The notes beneath the pieces are model-generated. The model did no database searches, was not told the origin of the DNA, and saw only the letters and a list, made by a program, of their open reading frames with translations. From the NCBI RefSeq assembly GCF_014205335.1, contig NZ_JACHNH010000001.1, positions 5,946,501-6,010,500 on the forward strand: a DNA stretch of 64,000 nt. The letters are read 5' to 3'. Shown piece by piece: positions 60,057 to 64,000 of the stretch (position 1 is the stretch's first letter; every line of letters starts with the position of its first letter). The position numbers were made by a program, and so were the translations under genes. Source of the stretch: Amorphoplanes digitatis. GTDB taxonomy: Bacteria; Actinomycetota; Actinomycetes; Mycobacteriales; Micromonosporaceae.

Positions 60057-61184
60057 ATGAGAAGGCCAAAGATCGCGCTCTCCGTGGCCGCCGCGGTAGC
60101 CGTCACGGCGGGAGTGGGCGTCGTCACCGCCCTCCCCGCGTCCGCCGCCGCCGGCTGCCGCGTCGCCTACGCGGTGAGCAGCACGTGGCCGGGCGGGTTC
60201 GGCGCCAACGTCACGATCACCAACCTGGGCGACGCGCTCACCTCCTGGTCGCTGGTCTGGTCCTATTCGGCCGGACAGACGGTCACCCAGGCGTGGAACA
60301 CCGCACTGACCCAGAGCGGCTCGACGGTCACCGCCCGCAACGCCGGCTACAACGGCTCGGTCGCCACCAACGGAACCGTGTCGTTCGGCTTCAACGGCTC
60401 GTGGACCGGCAGCAACCCGGTGCCCACCGCGTTCACCCTGAACGGGACCGCCTGCACCGGCGCCACGACGCCGACCACCGCACCGACCACCGCGCCGACC
60501 ACGGCGCCGACGACGCCCCCGCCGACGAGTGGCGTGCCGTCGGACGCCGTCTGGGTCGGCTCGGGCCAGTGGGACAACTGGACCACCAACGGCTACACGA
60601 TCTACAACAACATCTGGGGCTCGGGCGCCGGCCCGCAGACGACCTGGGCGCGGTCCGCGAGCAACTGGGGCGTGGTGGCCAACCACCCGCGCACCAGCGG
60701 CATCAAGTCCTACCCGAACGTGAGCTACACCCTCAACCGCTCGCTGAGCTCGCTGAGCTCGCTCAACAGCTCGTACAACGTGACGGTGCCGGCCAGCGGC
60801 GACTACGTGACGGCGTACGACATCTGGGCCAACAACAACGCGTACGAGATCATGATCTGGGCCAACAAGCAGGGCGCGGTCGGTCCGATCGCGGAGCAGT
60901 ACGACGCGAACGGCGCGGTTCCGACCGCCTCGAACGTCAGCGTCGGCGGCGCCACCTGGAACATCTACCGCGGCTCCAACGGCGCCAACGCGGTCTTCTC
61001 GTTCGTCCGCACCTCGAACAGCAGCTCCGGCACGCTGAACGTGCTCGCGATGCTGAACTGGCTGCGCACCAACAACTGGTGGGGTGACGTGACCCTGGGC
61101 CAGTTCCAGCTCGGCTACGAGATCTCCGGCACCGCCGGCCAGTCCTCCTTCACCACCAACAGCTACAGCCTCAGCTTCGGCTGA
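60057..61184 (+). CDS. Secreted CBM2-GH12 endoglucanase/xyloglucanase
   Basis: The ATG at 60057 follows GGAAG. The 375-residue product has a signal peptide (about 1-31), a CBM2 cellulose-binding module (about 33-135; Trp in STWPGGF, SWSLVW, GSWTG), a Thr/Pro linker (TTAPTTAPTTAPTTPPPT) and a GH12 domain (about 160-375). Catalytic Glu residues are in AYEIMIWAN (near 264) and LGYEISG (near 355). It cleaves beta-1,4-glucan or xyloglucan. Expression is probably controlled by the palindrome upstream. Confidence 0.92.
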   Translation: MRRPKIALSVAAAVAVTAGVGVVTALPASAAAGCRVAYAVSSTWPGGFGANVTITNLGDALTSWSLVWSYSAGQTVTQAWNTALTQSGSTVTARNAGYNGSVATNGTVSFGFNGSWTGSNPVPTAFTLNGTACTGATTPTTAPTTAPTTAPTTPPPTSGVPSDAVWVGSGQWDNWTTNGYTIYNNIWGSGAGPQTTWARSASNWGVVANHPRTSGIKSYPNVSYTLNRSLSSLSSLNSSYNVTVPASGDYVTAYDIWANNNAYEIMIWANKQGAVGPIAEQYDANGAVPTASNVSVGGATWNIYRGSNGANAVFSFVRTSNSSSGTLNVLAMLNWLRTNNWWGDVTLGQFQLGYEISGTAGQSSFTTNSYSLSFG

Positions 61185-61198
61185 CCACACCACCCGGC

Positions 61199-61228
61199 GG
61201 GCCCGCGGCACCTCGGCGCCACGGGCCC
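61199..61228 (+). terminator. Hairpin terminator after the cellulase gene
   Basis: GGGCCCGCGGC pairs with GCCACGGGCCC (one G-U pair) around an 8-base loop, 15 bases after the stop. Confidence 0.7.
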
Positions 61229-61346
61229 GTCACTCCTCCGGCGCGCCGGTACCCGCTGTCTTGTCTGCGCAGGTCAGGGACTTGTTCGGTCAGCCCGGCC
61301 GAACACACAGACCAATGATCGACGCTTTTCTGGGTACAGGAAGACG

Positions 61347-62255
61347 GTGTGGGTTTGGAAAAGGGTGTTCCGGCCGCTGCGCGGGCGTGACGTGGCGCTG
61401 CGCGCGGCCGCGGTCACGTTCTACGGCGGCATCGCGGTGGTGCCGATCGCGCTGCTGGCGATCTGGGTGGCCGGGTGGGTCGCGGGCGCCGACCGGGTGC
61501 GGCGGCTGACCGGGCACACCATCGCGTCGCTGCCATCCGACATCGGCGCGCCGCGCGCGCTCGCCGCCCTGATCGACGCGGGGCTGCACCTGACCCCGCT
61601 GTTCGCACTGGCCAGCCTCCTGCCGGCCACGCTCTACGGCGAAGGGCTGCGGCGGGCATTCGTCTCGCTGCGCGAGCCGCAGGGCCAGGACACCGCGGTG
61701 GGCTGGAAGGGCCGGCTGCTCGGGCTGCCGCTGCTCGCGGCGGCGCCGGCGTTGCTCCTGGCGATGTTTCTCGCGCTTCCCGCGACGAGTTCCCTATGGG
61801 TACGCGGCGGGTGGTACACGGTGCTCGCGGTCGTACTGTCCTTTCTTGCCTGCTGGCTACTGCTGACCCCGGTCGTGATCTGGATCTACCGCTACATCGC
61901 GCCGGGCCGTCCGGCCTGGACGGCGACCGTGCTGATCGGCTCGTTCACGGCCGCGAACCTGGCGGGGTTCCTGCACGGCTTCGTGCTGTTCTGCTCGCTG
62001 CCGCTGAACCTGGGCGCCCCGTTCGGCGGCTTCGATCAGATCGGAGGCATGATCGCAATCGGCCTGTGGCTCTACCTGCTCCACCTGATCCTGTTGGCCG
62101 GCTACGCCGCGACCTGGAGCAATCACTCGGCCCGGCGTCCCGGCCACTCGAAATCGCGTGAGGCCGGGCGGGACCGCTGGCATGATGGCCCGAGTGACGT
62201 ACGAGGTGCGGCCGCTCGGGCCGGAGGATCATCAGCTGGCGTGGGACCTCGGTAG
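61347..62255 (+). CDS. YihY/BrkB-like membrane protein
   Basis: The GTG at 61347 has AGGAAG upstream; 302 residues. Six predicted membrane helices, with AVTFYGGIAVVPIALLAIWV and a conserved loop ending in PGRPAWTATVLIGSFTAANL, follow the YihY/BrkB family, widespread but of unknown function. The final 45 residues are hydrophilic and overlap the GNAT start, so the true stop could be earlier only if the sequence has an error. Confidence 0.8.
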   Translation: MWVWKRVFRPLRGRDVALRAAAVTFYGGIAVVPIALLAIWVAGWVAGADRVRRLTGHTIASLPSDIGAPRALAALIDAGLHLTPLFALASLLPATLYGEGLRRAFVSLREPQGQDTAVGWKGRLLGLPLLAAAPALLLAMFLALPATSSLWVRGGWYTVLAVVLSFLACWLLLTPVVIWIYRYIAPGRPAWTATVLIGSFTAANLAGFLHGFVLFCSLPLNLGAPFGGFDQIGGMIAIGLWLYLLHLILLAGYAATWSNHSARRPGHSKSREAGRDRWHDGPSDVRGAAARAGGSSAGVGPR

Positions 62256-63384
62256 TCTCGCGTTCGGGTACCACGGGCAGGCCAAGCCGGAGGGCTGGAA
62301 CCCCGACTCACCCGGCCGGCGTTCGCTCGGCGTCTTCGACCCGGCCGGGCAGTTGGTCGCCAAGGCGGTGGACCGCGAGCAGAGCCAGTGGTTCGGCGGC
62401 CGGAGAGTACCGGCCAGCGGCGTCGCCGGCGTCGCGGCCACCGCCGAGCTGCGCGGGCGCGGCCTGGGCCGGCTGGTGCTGACCCGGCTGTTGCAGGGCG
62501 CCCGGGAACGGGGCGCGGTGATCAGCACCCTGTTCGACACCACCCCGGCGCCGTACCGGGCGCTGGGCTGGGAGGAGGTCGGCGCGCTCGTCTACCACGC
62601 GGTGCCGACCCGGGTGCTCGCCGAGATCCGTCTCGACCCCAAGACCGCGTTGCGACCGGCGACCGTGGCCGACATCTCCGCCGTGCACGAGATCTACCGC
62701 GAGGTGGCGCGGGCCGGCACCGGCATGATGGAGCGTTCCGGGCCCGCGTTCGGGGCAACGCCAACCGAGCTGCTTGCCGATTACCACGGTTTCACCGTCG
62801 CCGTCGACGACACCGGCGCCGTCGTCGGGTACGCCCGCTGGAATCGCGGTCCCGGCTACGACGCGACCGGCAAGCTCACCGTCGACGACCTGATCGGACT
62901 GACGCCCGAGGCGACGCGCACCCTGCTGGCGATGCTCGGCGGCTGGGCCAGCGTCGCGCCGACCACGCTGATCCGGCTGGTCGCCGCCGACCCGGTCTGG
63001 TCGCTGCTGGCGCGCGGCGACGCCCGGCCCGAGTCCGCACAGCCGTGGATGCTGCGCGTCGTCGACGCACCCGGCGCGGTCGCCGCCCGCGGCTGGCCGC
63101 GGCACCTGACGGCCGAGGTCGACCTGGAGCTCACCGACGACGTCTGCCCGTGGCACCAGGGCCGCCACCGGCTGGTGCTCTCCGGCGGGGACGCCCGGCT
63201 GGAGCCGGGCGGCGCGGGCACCGTCCGGCTGACACCGCGGGGCCTGGCCTCCTGGTACGCGGGCGCGGCGACGCCGGAGCAGCTTCGCCGCAGCGGTTTC
63301 CTGACCGGCGGGGACGCCGGCACCGACGAGGCGCTGCGCGCGGCGACCGCCGGCCCGGCGCCGACGCTGCACGACTACTTCTGA
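62182..63384 (+). CDS. Eis-like GNAT acetyltransferase
   Basis: Likely starts are ATG 62182 or GTG 62194 (about 400 residues). The first GNAT domain has GVAGVAATAELRGRGLGRLV, the acetyl-CoA loop (R-G-R-G-L-G). A second GNAT-like domain and a SCP2-like C-terminal region follow, the Eis architecture, ending LHDYF with the terminal carboxylate used as base in Eis. Such enzymes acetylate amines, including aminoglycosides in some species. It overlaps the upstream gene by 74 bases. Confidence 0.85.
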   Translation: MMARVTYEVRPLGPEDHQLAWDLGSLAFGYHGQAKPEGWNPDSPGRRSLGVFDPAGQLVAKAVDREQSQWFGGRRVPASGVAGVAATAELRGRGLGRLVLTRLLQGARERGAVISTLFDTTPAPYRALGWEEVGALVYHAVPTRVLAEIRLDPKTALRPATVADISAVHEIYREVARAGTGMMERSGPAFGATPTELLADYHGFTVAVDDTGAVVGYARWNRGPGYDATGKLTVDDLIGLTPEATRTLLAMLGGWASVAPTTLIRLVAADPVWSLLARGDARPESAQPWMLRVVDAPGAVAARGWPRHLTAEVDLELTDDVCPWHQGRHRLVLSGGDARLEPGGAGTVRLTPRGLASWYAGAATPEQLRRSGFLTGGDAGTDEALRAATAGPAPTLHDYF

Positions 63385-63395
63385 GCCGGATCGGC

Positions 63396-64000
63396 TCACT
63401 TCCAGAAGACTGGCGCGCTGACCATGGCGCCGGTGACCGTACCGTGGATGTTGACGCCCTCGACCCAGGTCGAATAGGCGGGCAGGACGACGAAGGCCCC
63501 GTTCTCGAAGATCCACGCCTTCTGCTCGAGCGAAGCCGTCCGCGTGTGCCCGCCGACCCGCGCGCCGTCGGAGCTGACGGCGGAGACCGTCAGCACGCCC
63601 GGCAGCGGCGGCCGGCCGATACGGGTACGCCGCCAGTGCACTCCGTCCGCGGGGTTCGCCTCGTACGCCCAGGCGACGAGCTCGTCGTTCGCCACGCCGA
63701 AGATCTTGAGCCCGTCGGCGCTCATCGCACCCGCCACCGTCCGGCTGTCGCTCCCGCCCGGGAGCCCGAACAGCCCCGTGCCACCACCGACCCGGCTGCC
63801 GTCGACGAAGGCGGTCGTCGCGCACGTGCCGCACTCGTTGAAGGAACCCGCGACGATGCCGCCGGCGGCGACGCCCGCCACCGTGCCGGAACCCTCCCCG
63901 ATCGGCAGGTTGCGGCCGCCGCGGATGCGCACCGGCCGGGCCGCGGTGTTCGAGGTCGCCATGCGGCCGGCGATGTGCCCGTCGTTGCTGATCGCCTCCG
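63396..64000 (-). CDS. HAF-repeat-like extracellular protein, 5' end outside window
   Basis: The frame is open past the last base; an internal ATG at 63962 is not the true start. Repeats of about 45 residues include AISNDGHIAGR, TVAGVAAGGIVAGSF, TVAGAMSADGLKIFGV and VSAVSSDGARVGGHT, typical of HAF-type beta-propeller repeats (VxGxSxDGxxVxG). Probably secreted, but the signal peptide is not visible. Its stop is 12 bases from the convergent GNAT gene end. Confidence 0.7.
   Translation of the reverse strand, partial: EAISNDGHIAGRMATSNTAARPVRIRGGRNLPIGEGSGTVAGVAAGGIVAGSFNECGTCATTAFVDGSRVGGGTGLFGLPGGSDSRTVAGAMSADGLKIFGVANDELVAWAYEANPADGVHWRRTRIGRPPLPGVLTVSAVSSDGARVGGHTRTASLEQKAWIFENGAFVVLPAYSTWVEGVNIHGTVTGAMVSAPVFWK

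Overview
This is high-GC, gene-dense actinobacterial DNA. Many starts are GTG or look leaderless. The gene types (AfsR/SARP regulator, MAB_1171c-type membrane protein, CU044_5270-type protein, DUF1801, CBM2-GH12 cellulase, WXG100-like operon) suggest a filamentous actinomycete, most likely Micromonosporaceae (Actinoplanes-like). That placement is inference. I see no rRNA, tRNA, CRISPR array or phage module.

Layout. 1-657 is the 3' end of a WD40-type protein. 667-4220 (minus) is an AfsR/SARP regulator followed by a secreted GH43 arabinosidase. 4335-5738 holds gene debris and an IS701-like transposase. 5886-9537 is the most interesting locus: a translationally coupled three-gene operon with a small protein carrying nine Cys in strict alternation with Gly/Ser/Thr, a HopA1/SpvC-like lyase candidate, and an RRE-like/kinase/LanC-like cyclase protein with a CCG zinc motif. 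I read it as an unusual lanthipeptide system with split enzymes. 9586-17398 has a secreted repeat-bearing hydrolase, an XRE/ImmA-IrrE/MAB_1171c cassette and a WXG100-like operon. 17600-27750 carries signalling genes (two MCP systems, a diguanylate cyclase, an ECF sigma factor with partner) plus decayed genes.

27758-39602 contains an OhrR regulator with a likely operator, two ThuA-domain secreted proteins, an SDR/acyl-CoA ligase fusion, peptidase E, a frameshifted secreted protein, and a secreted ThuA-sugar dehydrogenase-PKD protein in an operon with a Tat-exported sugar isomerase. 39829-45047 has a GT39-like membrane glycosyltransferase and an ABC exporter next to a NarL-type two-component pair. 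45079-47733 has a TPR protein and a CHAT-WD40 protein. 47720-52640 pairs a MarR-controlled intradiol dioxygenase with a divergent amide-use operon (AmiC-like sensor, APC permease, acetamidase/formamidase). 52645-64000 holds a Uma2 remnant, a lipoprotein, an LPxTG-anchored protein with a nuclease-like motif, a GH3 enzyme, a CBM2-GH12 cellulase behind an 18-bp perfect palindrome, a YihY-like membrane protein, a GNAT enzyme and a HAF-repeat protein running off the end.

The plant-polysaccharide theme (GH43, GH3, GH12, sugar dehydrogenase/isomerase) fits a soil saprophyte. At least five loci show decay or frameshift, concentrated beside the transposase-like gene and between 17.6 and 22.6 kb.
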